Below are positions 1-5,863 of a stretch of 7,538 nucleotides of DNA, piece after piece; the first letter of the stretch is position 1; each line of letters starts with the position of its first letter. The translations under genes and the position numbers were made by a program. Under the pieces are notes generated by a model. That model saw only the letters and a program-made list of their open reading frames with translations, did no database searches and was not told where the DNA came from. The stretch is from Bacillota bacterium (GTDB lineage: Bacteria; Bacillota; UBA4882; UBA8346): NCBI GenBank assembly GCA_023435565.1, contig JAEYRN010000087.1:1-7538 (forward strand), given 5' to 3'.

Positions 1-145
1 AATCCTTAATGCATTATTCAGTTCTAAATGTGCTTGGCGTTAATTGTATATGGAAAATTATTCTAGTGACATTTTCACTGAATAATTTTCCTACTTTTAC
101 ATGACATTTTCACAGAATATTGACATTTTTTTGCCAATGTTAAAA
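1..145. repeat. Gene-free left edge with TGACATTTTCAC direct repeats and a long hairpin
   Basis: No credible gene is visible here. Copies of TGACATTTTCAC start at 67 and 102, and a shorter TGACATTTT copy starts at 121. The first two also share GAATA shortly downstream. A degenerate inverted copy (TATTCAGT...AATGT) lies near 15-31. The first repeat sits inside a long inverted repeat: GGAAAATTATTC (52-63) pairs perfectly with GAATAATTTTCC (80-91), and AGTGA (65-69) pairs with TCACT (75-79) across a single bulged T and a five-base loop. Repeated short motifs with inverted copies are typical of the multi-site ends of some insertion sequences, so this may be the end or remnant of an element whose transposase lies left of the window. 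That origin is inference; the repeats and hairpin are seen directly. Confidence 0.55.
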
Positions 146-150
146 GCACT

Positions 151-176
151 AAAAAAGTCAACCACTTGGTTGACCT
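151..176 (-). terminator. Rho-independent terminator after the ymxH-like gene
   Basis: On the minus strand GTCAACCA and TGGTTGAC form a perfect 8-bp inverted repeat (157-174), which folds best as 7 bp with an AAGT tetraloop. A G-U and an A-U pair extend it outward. It is followed by six T residues (156 to 151). It lies 35 bp past the stop of the PRC-barrel gene, as expected for the end of the gdt1-like/NusG-II/ymxH transcript. The symmetric core could also be a protein-binding operator, but the T-run and position favour a terminator. Confidence 0.7.
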
Positions 177-210
177 GAAACTACCTCAGATTAATGAAGT
201 TGATTCAAAA

Positions 211-486
211 TTATCCAAAATTGACTACTGTGGTCTGATCATCGACATAATTAGGAGTGTCTACTAAAATTACATCAACGCCTATTTTTTTAATCCGCTC
301 CCAAGGGATGATAAAATCTTCGCTCTTACCAAATAGCCATAAAAATTTTCCCGGTCCGGGAACGATAATCGCTTTTATCCTGCCCGTTTCCGCTTCAATC
401 TCCAGGTCACTGGCCAGTCCAAGCCTTTTACCATCCAAAACGTTAACAACCTCGCGCTCCCTTAATTCTGAGGTTTTAGTCAACAA
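211..486 (-). CDS. ymxH: YlmC/YmxH-family PRC-barrel protein (sporulation-associated family)
   Basis: This 91-residue soluble protein is a single PRC-barrel domain. It shows the features of the YlmC/YmxH family of spore-forming Bacillota: an N-terminal SELREREVVNVLDGKRLG block (6-23), a central SDLEIEAETGRIKAIIVPG strand pair (26-44) and the C-terminal IPWERIKKIGVDVILV block (60-75). Length matches the family (about 80-95). Members are usually annotated as sporulation proteins, but their molecular role is not established. The start is TTG at 486, followed directly by a second TTG; AAAGGGG about 9 bases upstream supports the first. It is the last gene of a probable minus-strand operon, 85 bp after the NusG-II gene and followed by a terminator. 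The symbol follows family naming; the paralogue ylmC cannot be excluded. Confidence 0.82.
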   Translation of the reverse strand: MLTKTSELREREVVNVLDGKRLGLASDLEIEAETGRIKAIIVPGPGKFLWLFGKSEDFIIPWERIKKIGVDVILVDTPNYVDDQTTVVNFG

Positions 487-571
487 CCAAACCCGCCCCT
501 TTCATCTTAATCATATGCTAAAGGTATCGGATTTGGAACTAAGAAAGATAGTAATTAGGAGATAGGAGTTC

Positions 572-952
572 TCATTTCGTAACCGCATCCACCTGCGTAT
601 CACTTTTTCCTACTAAACGGATTACCAACCGGTTCGGCACACAGATAATTGTCTCCCCCGCCCGTTTAATCCAACCCGTATGTGAACAAATCTTACGGGG
701 ACAAACCGACTCCGGCATCGGTAAAAGGCGGATTGCCCCTTGTTTTACTTCCATTTGGGCATCCCCATGCTCCAAAGGTATCGTTACAATACTATCATCA
801 ACTTTACTAAGATTGACTATCCGAACGATTTCGCCTTTCAATTCGATCTGAGCTTGGGCTTGTTCTCCGGAAACCGGTAACAACCGAAAACCAAACAAGA
901 GAAGAGAAACTAATCCCACTATAGCTATAAGTATCCCATCGGATCTGGTCAT
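572..952 (-). CDS. NusG domain II-containing membrane-anchored protein
   Basis: A 126-residue protein with one N-terminal membrane segment (about 6-27, hydrophobic IAIVGLVSLLLFGF), followed by an extracytoplasmic NusG-domain-II (PF07009) fold. Diagnostic is the conserved block CPRKICSHTGWIKRAGETIICVPNRLVI (84-111), with cysteines at 84, 89 and 104, the TGWI turn and the CVPNRLVI strand. Such small proteins are widespread in Clostridia and often lie beside membrane-bound redox or biogenesis genes; their function is not known. They are not the transcription factor NusG, whose NGN and KOW domains are absent. The start is ATG at 952, with AAGGGTG about 10 bases upstream. It follows the gdt1-like gene by 19 bp, so the two are very probably co-transcribed. 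The three cysteines suggest a redox or metal role, which is inference. Confidence 0.8.
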   Translation of the reverse strand: MTRSDGILIAIVGLVSLLLFGFRLLPVSGEQAQAQIELKGEIVRIVNLSKVDDSIVTIPLEHGDAQMEVKQGAIRLLPMPESVCPRKICSHTGWIKRAGETIICVPNRLVIRLVGKSDTQVDAVTK

Positions 953-971
953 AAAAAAGTCACACCCTTTT

Positions 972-1274
972 TCATTTTACCAATATACCGGAAAAAGCTT
1001 CCCATAAAGTATAAAAACCGATACCTACAAATAAAAATCCGGCACCAATCTTCAAATAATGGGGCGGGACCAATTTGGTAACCAGTCCGCCAAAAATTAC
1101 CCCGATTAAAGTGACCACTGCCAAAGCCAAACTAGCGCCTAAAAAAACTGAAAACGGCTGCTTGGATTCGGTAACTAACGAAAAAACCGCTAATTGTGTC
1201 TTATCCCCCATTTCAGCAATGAAAAGAGTTGAAAAAGTTAAAACAAAAACTTGCCAACTAAGGATGTTCTTCAT
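972..1274 (-). CDS. Half-size Gdt1/UPF0016 (TMEM165) family cation transporter
   Basis: A 100-residue, very hydrophobic protein with about three membrane segments (8-30, 40-62, 72-93). The hallmark UPF0016 motif E-x-G-D-K-T appears at 21-26 as EMGDKT, within FIAEMGDKTQLAV. Characterised members export Mn2+ (MneA, Mnx) or exchange Ca2+/Mn2+ for protons (yeast Gdt1). The usual protein is about 200 residues with two such repeats; this one has a single repeat, and no second half-gene is next to it, so it would have to homodimerise or pair with a distant partner. The start is ATG at 1274, with AGGAGG (1283-1288) seven bases upstream. It heads the operon with the NusG-II and YmxH-like genes. The leader is too short for the yybP-ykoY manganese riboswitch that often controls this family. 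The substrate is inferred from the family. Confidence 0.83.
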   Translation of the reverse strand: MKNILSWQVFVLTFSTLFIAEMGDKTQLAVFSLVTESKQPFSVFLGASLALAVVTLIGVIFGGLVTKLVPPHYLKIGAGFLFVGIGFYTLWEAFSGILVK

Positions 1275-1282
1275 CAGTCAGG

Positions 1283-1345
1283 CCTCCTGATATGTAGTTT
1301 ATCGTTTTCAGTTTTTTTATATGACTACATTGATTATCTTGTAAA
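1283..1345 (-). promoter_or_regulatory. Putative sigma-A promoter and RBS of the gdt1-like operon
   Basis: On the minus strand TTTACA (1340-1345) and TATAAA (1316-1321) are separated by 18 bases, close to the vegetative consensus. The -35 box overlaps the T-tract of the tRNA-His terminator, so termination and re-initiation are packed together. A 7-bp inverted repeat ATGTAGT/ACTACAT (1292-1298 and 1324-1330) brackets the -10 and predicted start and could be an operator. AGGAGG (1283-1288) is the ribosome binding site. Confidence 0.5.
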
Positions 1346-1369
1346 AAAAAGAGGGACTTTATGTCCCTC
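1343..1369 (-). terminator. Rho-independent terminator of tRNA-His
   Basis: On the minus strand GAGGGAC and GTCCCTC form a perfect 7-bp stem (1351-1357 with 1363-1369) around a five-base loop, followed by eight consecutive T residues (1350 to 1343). It lies 16 bp past the tRNA 3' end and is a textbook intrinsic terminator. Confidence 0.9.
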
Positions 1370-1385
1370 ACTCTTTGTTTTAATT

Positions 1386-1463
1386 TGGGGTGAACGATGG
1401 GAGTCGAACCCACGACCTCCAGGGCCACAACCTGGCGCTCTAACCAACTGAGCTACGCCCACC
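1386..1463 (-). tRNA. tRNA-His (anticodon GTG)
   Basis: Reading the minus strand, GGTGGGCG begins the acceptor stem and CGTTCACC-CCA ends it. The D arm is GCTC-AGTTGGTTA-GAGC. The anticodon arm is CCAGG-TTGTGGC-CCTGG, with GTG in the loop. The T arm is GTGGG-TTCGACT-CCCAT with one G-U pair. The extra 5' G (G-1) facing C73 is the identity feature of histidine tRNA and is encoded here, as is the 3' CCA. The 7-bp acceptor stem pairs fully if two G-U pairs are allowed. The gene has its own promoter upstream and terminator downstream, so it is a single-tRNA transcription unit lying between protein genes. Confidence 0.97.
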
Positions 1464-1478
1464 ATCTGTGCAAAAGAT

Positions 1479-1508
1479 ATCTTACCACAAAAACAGGGGA
1501 CCTGTCAA
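1479..1508 (-). promoter_or_regulatory. Sigma-A promoter of tRNA-His
   Basis: On the minus strand a perfect TTGACA (1503-1508) is followed after 18 bases by TAAGAT (1479-1484), placing transcription start a few bases before the tRNA 5' end at 1463. It lies just past the stop codon of the upstream GH13 gene. No terminator is seen between that stop and the promoter, so readthrough from the GH13 gene into the tRNA is possible. Confidence 0.65.
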
Positions 1509-1522
1509 ATACAACCTACAAT

Positions 1523-2953
1523 TTAACAACCCCGTTTAAATATCCTTACTCCTATTGGAGGAATCTCCGGATAGTTAAGCCCGGAAAGGCTACATCCCAA
1601 AGCGTAAATCGGTTCCCAACCCTTATTCCATTCTTGGGGCACTTCCAACAACCTACATTCCCTGGTCATGTTGAAGCAAACTAAAACCTGTTCGTTTCTA
1701 CCGGTCCTGACAAAACCAAATAAACCGTCTCCTAGATAAAGGTCGTGGTAAGAACCGGTTTGTAACGATTGATACTGTTGCCGTATTTTTGAAAGTTTTC
1801 TGGTTGCTTCTAAAATATTTTGATCTTGTTGGTCTTCATCCCAACGCATTGTTTTACGGCAATCCGGATCCTTGTCGCCACAAATACCGATTTCGTCACC
1901 ATAATATAAAGCCGGTACCCCTGGGTAAGTGAATTGAAATGCCAATGCGGCCAGCATCTTACGTCGATCTTGACCACATATAGTTAAAAAACGAGGTGTA
2001 TCATGACTTCCCAATAAATTATAAGTGCTAATAATATATTCCCATGGTAAATTTGAACGGTTTCCCGCTAACTCCATCCTGAATTGCTCGGCCGAAATTT
2101 CTTCGTGGGCAAAATAACGAATCAAAGATTCACGCCATTTATAATTCATTACTGCATCACAAGTATCGCCGGCAAGCCATCCAAAAGGTTCATCCCATAT
2201 TTCACCTACAATATAAGCCTCAGGGTTTATTGATTTTACCAATTGCCGGAAAACCCTCCAAAAGTCCATATGAACTTCATTGGGAACATCCAAGCGCCAA
2301 CCGTCAATTCCAATGCTGGTCCAAAAAGCGATTGCCCGGAGTAAATAACGGACTACCTCCGGATTATGATGGTTTAGTTTTGGAAGAGTCCCGAAGTTCC
2401 ACCAACATTCATAGTTTGGAGAATGGCCTTGGACAATCGGAAACTCGCGACAATAGTACCAATCTTTAAAACGAGACTTCTCTCCCCGTTTAATAATATC
2501 CTGGAAGGCCCAAAAAGTATCGCCGGTATGATTAAAAACCCCGTCAATAATCACCTTCATACCTTCCCGATGAAGCTCATTCACTAAATTTTTGAAAGTC
2601 CATAGATCGCCGAACTCCGGGGCTATCTTAAGATAATCTCTGGTATCGTATTTATGATTAGACGGCGAATCAAAGATTGGATTCAAATAAAGCGCGGTAA
2701 CACCTAATTTTTTCAAATAAGGGATTTGTCTAATAATTCCTGTTAAATCACCCCCGAAAAAATTGTAACAAGAGGGTTGATCATCCCAACCAACTTTATT
2801 ATCGGGATCGTTATTCGGATCTCCGTTACAAAAACGGTCTGGGAAAATCTGATAAAAAATGGCTTTGGCAGCCCAAGCCGGAGGCATATTGGAAACTGAG
2901 TTCTTGGATAAATTAGTAAATTCTTTGTTTCCCGCACATCCCGGTTGAGTCAA
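1523..2953 (-). CDS. Intracellular GH13 alpha-glycosidase (neopullulanase/cyclomaltodextrinase type), lacking the N-terminal domain
   Basis: A 476-residue alpha-amylase-superfamily enzyme. The catalytic (beta/alpha)8 barrel starts near 31 (AIFYQIFPDRF). Conserved regions run in order: region I DGVFNH (137-142), region V LPKLN (190-194), region II GWRLDVPNEV with nucleophile D222, region III IVGEIWDEP with acid/base E251, and region IV LLGSHDTPR with D318. LPKLN (usually MPKLN) and GWRLDV-NEV point to the GH13_20 group, which hydrolyses cyclodextrins, pullulan or maltodextrins. Those enzymes are usually near 580 residues with an N-terminal CBM34 domain used for dimerisation; here only about 30 residues precede the barrel. 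No signal peptide is seen, so it should act on imported maltodextrins or glycogen. Start is TTG at 2953, five bases after GAGGTGAT; the internal ATG at codon 23 has no ribosome binding site. Exact substrate is uncertain. Confidence 0.88.
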   Translation of the reverse strand: MTQPGCAGNKEFTNLSKNSVSNMPPAWAAKAIFYQIFPDRFCNGDPNNDPDNKVGWDDQPSCYNFFGGDLTGIIRQIPYLKKLGVTALYLNPIFDSPSNHKYDTRDYLKIAPEFGDLWTFKNLVNELHREGMKVIIDGVFNHTGDTFWAFQDIIKRGEKSRFKDWYYCREFPIVQGHSPNYECWWNFGTLPKLNHHNPEVVRYLLRAIAFWTSIGIDGWRLDVPNEVHMDFWRVFRQLVKSINPEAYIVGEIWDEPFGWLAGDTCDAVMNYKWRESLIRYFAHEEISAEQFRMELAGNRSNLPWEYIISTYNLLGSHDTPRFLTICGQDRRKMLAALAFQFTYPGVPALYYGDEIGICGDKDPDCRKTMRWDEDQQDQNILEATRKLSKIRQQYQSLQTGSYHDLYLGDGLFGFVRTGRNEQVLVCFNMTRECRLLEVPQEWNKGWEPIYALGCSLSGLNYPEIPPIGVRIFKRGC

Positions 2954-3175
2954 AATTTATCACCTCTGCTTAATTTGTATTACAAAAGAGGCCAAAAAAT
3001 GTCACGAGCCGCGAAGTAGCCTTTCACGACTCATGAACACAATGTTTTGGCATGTAATGCGAAATAATCATTCGAATTACATGCCTAAAAATAAAAATTT
3101 AAATCTTTATTAACATTATATCAATAAATGATATACTCCGGGCAATAGGTAATTAAAGGTAATATTTGAGACTGT
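2954..3175. promoter_or_regulatory. Spacer upstream of the GH13 gene: putative promoter with inverted repeats
   Basis: No gene is seen. On the minus strand a perfect -10 TATAAT (3115-3120) has only a weak -35 (TTGCCC, 19 bases away). Overlapping it is a perfect inverted repeat TATATCA/TGATATA (3117-3123 and 3129-3135). Further towards the GH13 gene, GGCATGTAAT/ATTACATGCC (3049-3058 and 3076-3085) forms a perfect 10-bp stem continued by CGAA/TTCG after one mismatch, with a seven-base loop. A quasi-palindrome TTCACGACTCATGAA lies at 3023-3037. None has a T-run, so they look like operators or leader structures rather than terminators. No clear catabolite-repression (cre) site was found. Confidence 0.4.
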
Positions 3176-4033
3176 TTAAGTATCTAGTTTTGTTTCCAAA
3201 TAATGAACTGCTGCTAATGCGGCAATTTGTCCCTGACCAATTGCCCGGCTAATCTGCCAAGGTTTACCGGTACAATCTCCAGCGGCGAAAATTCCGGCAA
3301 CGTTCGTAGCCTGCTCCAAGTCGGTAACAATAAACCCGTTTTCCATCTTTAACCCTTCGATTAATTGGTCCGCAGGGCGGCCGGCCCGTTCTATAAAAAT
3401 CCCGTCAACCACCAAATCGCCATTGCTAGTTTTTAATGACTCCACTTTCTCATTCCCTAAGATACTTATCGGTTTCCCCTCCAAAAGTTCTATATTGGGG
3501 TTTAATTCACCCTTAAAACTATACTGGGGCATAAAATAGACTTTTTGGCAAACTTCCGCTAAAAAATTAACTTCCGTCTCGGCTTCGGGAATATAACCGA
3601 TTAAAGCTACTGTTTTTCCTTTAAAAAACATTCCATCACAGGTGGCGCAATAACTTACTCCACGTCCAATAAAATCTGACTCACCGGCAATTGCTTTCCC
3701 TATTGCTATACCAGTTGCTAAAATTACTGCTGGGGTTTGGATGGCATTTTCCCTGCCAATTAGATTAATTACCTGGTCATCCTTATATAATGATTGAATC
3801 TCATCCTTTAGAAAATTTGTTCCCAGAGCTAGGGCATGTTCTTTCATTCTACCGGCCAATTCGGGTCCGCTGATTGCCGGCAACCCCAAGTAATTTTCGA
3901 TTAAATGTGCTTGAATAATTTTAGAACTTTGTTCCTCCTTAGAGACTATCACCACTTTCTTATTGCGTCGGCGTGCATTTACAGCAGCGCTTAACCCGGC
4001 CGGACCTCCGCCAATAATGGCAATATCATACAT
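3176..4033 (-). CDS. Thioredoxin-reductase-like flavoprotein, probably not NADPH-dependent (FFTR/DTR-like)
   Basis: A 285-residue FAD-dependent disulfide reductase. The FAD Rossmann motif is at 5-13 (AIIGGGPAG), ATG at 106-108, the redox-active CATC at 129-132 within GVSYCATCDG, and the second FAD motif AGDCTG at 251-256. These match low-molecular-weight thioredoxin reductases (usually about 310 residues). The central NADPH domain is odd: where GxGxxA is expected after VALIG there is GYIPEAE (146-152), and the HRRxxxR motif that binds the NADPH phosphate is missing (VYFMPQYSFKGEL). Loss of both is the signature of ferredoxin-dependent flavin thioredoxin reductases of clostridia and of DTR-type enzymes. 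Predicted role: pass electrons, perhaps from ferredoxin, to a thioredoxin-like partner. Start is ATG at 4033, with GGGGAGG (4041-4047) seven bases upstream. No thioredoxin gene is adjacent. The electron donor is inference. Confidence 0.85.
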   Translation of the reverse strand: MYDIAIIGGGPAGLSAAVNARRRNKKVVIVSKEEQSSKIIQAHLIENYLGLPAISGPELAGRMKEHALALGTNFLKDEIQSLYKDDQVINLIGRENAIQTPAVILATGIAIGKAIAGESDFIGRGVSYCATCDGMFFKGKTVALIGYIPEAETEVNFLAEVCQKVYFMPQYSFKGELNPNIELLEGKPISILGNEKVESLKTSNGDLVVDGIFIERAGRPADQLIEGLKMENGFIVTDLEQATNVAGIFAAGDCTGKPWQISRAIGQGQIAALAAVHYLETKLDT

Positions 4034-4160
4034 TTAAATGCCTCCCCAAAAAAATAATAATTTTTATTAAAAAGATAACAGGAATAACTCAACACCTAAC
4101 GAAATTATCTTTGTTGGAGTTTTCATAGAAAAACCCCTCGATGTTTATTAGAGAAAGGTT
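4034..4160. promoter_or_regulatory. Divergent intergenic region between the reductase and GAF-GGDEF genes
   Basis: This 127-bp AT-rich spacer must hold both divergent promoters. For the reductase (minus), TTGAGT (4087-4092) and TAATAA (4064-4069) are 17 bases apart, but the -10 is poor. No convincing plus-strand promoter could be picked. The reductase ribosome binding site GGGGAGG is at 4041-4047. Confidence 0.3.
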
Positions 4161-5750
4161 GTGTTCGGAATGACGAAAAATCCGTCATCCGGACTTCGGA
4201 GTCAACTAAAAAAAATAAATGGTCTTCTCTTAAATGAAAGATCAATTCTAATAGCCCGCCTAGTAATTATTGCTTTTTATTATTGTTTCATTTTCCATAG
4301 GCCTCAGGCTTATGGTTCTATTAACCTTTTTCCCCCTTTTTCTACCCCTTTATTTATTTTAATATACGGACTATTAGTCTGGTTTGGCCCCAAATTTTTA
4401 AGTTATCCAAATATCAACCGAATACTTTCTATTCCCGAAATAATATTAGTTTCGTTTGGTTTTTATCTTTTCCCGCATCAGCTGATTACTGAAGGCTTCT
4501 TTATTTATTTGGTCGGAATAACAGTCAATATTCTTTATGGCGACTATCTTTTCAGCCTTCTCCTCTCGATATTGGTTAATCTATGTTATACCGCCGCAAT
4601 TTTTCACCAGTTAAGCCCGGAACAATACCAACATTTTTATCTATTATTAATCAGTTTCAACTTGGTAACTTTTTTAATTAGCATTATCGGGTGGAAAATC
4701 AAGAAAATGATAGAAACTATTCAATTGGAAAAAGAGGCGTCTAAGAAGCAACTGTATCGTCTCCAAGCTTTGTCCCGAATTGCAAAAGAGATAACCAGCG
4801 AACTTGAGCTTGATAAATTATTAAAATTAATTGTCCAAAAAACTACCGAGTTGATGAAGTCAAACGCCGGCGGAATTATTACTCTTGAAAACGAGAATTC
4901 ATATCGGATTAAGGCTGCTAAAGGGATTCCCAAAAATTTGATTGGAAAAGAAGTTCAACCCGTTAAGGGACTACTTGGCGATTCCTTAAAAGAACGGAAA
5001 TTTGTTTTTACAAAAATTAATACGGAAATTATGGAAACAGCCTCTCCGTTGGATTCACAATATACTTTTCTAATAACTTCTCCGATTTTTTCAAAAGGAG
5101 AATTTATAGGTCTAATCTTCATATTAAGCGATTCTCAAACCAGCTCTTTGTCAAAAGACGATAAAATAATATTGGAAACCATGAGTGAATATGCAGCCAT
5201 AGGAATGGTTAATGCAAATCTATTTAAAACAACCGTCTCTTTAGGTGTGAATGATTATTTAACAGGTGTCGGGAACTTACGCTTCTTTTACCAACAGCTT
5301 GAACATTGTCTGGCAGTGGCCGACCGTTATAAACATCCCTGCAGTTTAATGATGGTCGATTCCGATTGTTTCCGGGAAATCAAACATACTTATGGTAATG
5401 CACAGGGTTTTATGCATATTAAATACTTAGCGGAAATTTTAAAAATATCTGTCCGTAATTCCGACTTGATTTCCAGGTATGATCGTGATACTTTCATGAT
5501 TATCTTACCTCAGACTTCGTTAGAAGAAGCAAAAATTCTTGGTGAAAGGATAAAAAGTCAAGTAATTGATAACCCCGGAAATATTGAGGGCAAACAGATT
5601 AATACAACAGTTTCGATTGGAATTGCATCGTATCCGGCTCAGGCGGAAAATATAAAAACATTAGTCAACAAAGTAGAATCTGCTCTTTACCAAGCAGCCA
5701 AACTTGGCGGCAATCAATTGATCGCGGCTACCGTCGAAGATTACCGGTAG
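4161..5750 (+). CDS. Membrane protein with GAF and degenerate GGDEF domains; predicted c-di-GMP receptor
   Basis: A 529-residue protein. The N-terminal part (about 28-178) has five or six hydrophobic membrane segments. A charged, probably coiled-coil linker (180-205) leads to a GAF-type sensor domain (about 205-355), then a GGDEF-fold domain (about 360-525) recognised by NDYLTGVGNLRFF (364-376) and TTVSIGIASYP (482-492). The catalytic GG(D/E)EF signature is replaced by DRDTF (441-445) and the substrate-binding N-D pair before it is lost (EIKHTYGNAQG), so it should not make c-di-GMP. D400 and D402 remain. The RxxD inhibitory-site motif is kept as RNSD (432-435), exactly five residues before the degenerate motif, so c-di-GMP binding is plausible. 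Start is GTG at 4161, but AAAGG lies only two bases before it; ATG at 4170 has better spacing and may be the true start. Function is inferred. Confidence 0.85.
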   Translation: MFGMTKNPSSGLRSQLKKINGLLLNERSILIARLVIIAFYYCFIFHRPQAYGSINLFPPFSTPLFILIYGLLVWFGPKFLSYPNINRILSIPEIILVSFGFYLFPHQLITEGFFIYLVGITVNILYGDYLFSLLLSILVNLCYTAAIFHQLSPEQYQHFYLLLISFNLVTFLISIIGWKIKKMIETIQLEKEASKKQLYRLQALSRIAKEITSELELDKLLKLIVQKTTELMKSNAGGIITLENENSYRIKAAKGIPKNLIGKEVQPVKGLLGDSLKERKFVFTKINTEIMETASPLDSQYTFLITSPIFSKGEFIGLIFILSDSQTSSLSKDDKIILETMSEYAAIGMVNANLFKTTVSLGVNDYLTGVGNLRFFYQQLEHCLAVADRYKHPCSLMMVDSDCFREIKHTYGNAQGFMHIKYLAEILKISVRNSDLISRYDRDTFMIILPQTSLEEAKILGERIKSQVIDNPGNIEGKQINTTVSIGIASYPAQAENIKTLVNKVESALYQAAKLGGNQLIAATVEDYR

Positions 5751-5797
5751 AATAACATACTTTACTAAAAAAATTCTATTCAAATCCCTATTTTCCT

Positions 5798-5857
5798 GTT
5801 AATTTTAAATTATTAACCTTTTTAAAAGCGCTAATATAACTAACACAGCAAAGGAGA
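5798..5857 (+). promoter_or_regulatory. Putative promoter and RBS of the plsC-like gene
   Basis: TTAACC (5813-5818) and TATAAC (5835-5840) are separated by 16 bases, a fair sigma-A match. A 6-bp inverted repeat GTTAAT/ATTAAC (5798-5803 and 5812-5817, eight-base spacer) overlaps the -35 box and could be an operator; it does not resemble the FapR box. AAGGAGA (5851-5857) is a strong ribosome binding site six bases before the GTG start. No terminator is seen after the preceding gene, so readthrough is also possible. Confidence 0.4.
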
Positions 5858-5863
5858 TTAACC

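Noticed and set aside
1..145. A CRISPR array, suggested by repeated TGACATTTTCAC
   Set aside because: There are only two full copies and one partial copy, at unequal spacing (35 and 19 bases), with no regular spacers and no cas genes.
257..565. Plus-strand 102-codon frame opposite the ymxH-like gene
   Set aside because: It lies antisense to a clearly recognisable PRC-barrel protein and its translation shows no family features.
1275..1342. A yybP-ykoY manganese riboswitch before the gdt1-like gene
   Set aside because: The predicted leader after the -10 box is only about 35 bases, far too short for that riboswitch, and its conserved loops are absent.
1251..1684. Plus-strand reading frames across the tRNA, one reading GVEPTTSRATTW
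   Set aside because: This is the well-known spurious translation of the antisense of a tRNA gene; the tRNA-His structure explains the sequence, and the second frame also runs into the GH13 gene's antisense.
2230..2469. Plus-strand 79-codon frame inside the GH13 gene
   Set aside because: It is the antisense of catalytic-domain codons, with no ribosome binding site or recognisable product.
3049..3085. Terminator for the reductase gene
   Set aside because: The stem is strong, but neither strand has a T-run after it, and it is about 90 bp past the reductase stop.
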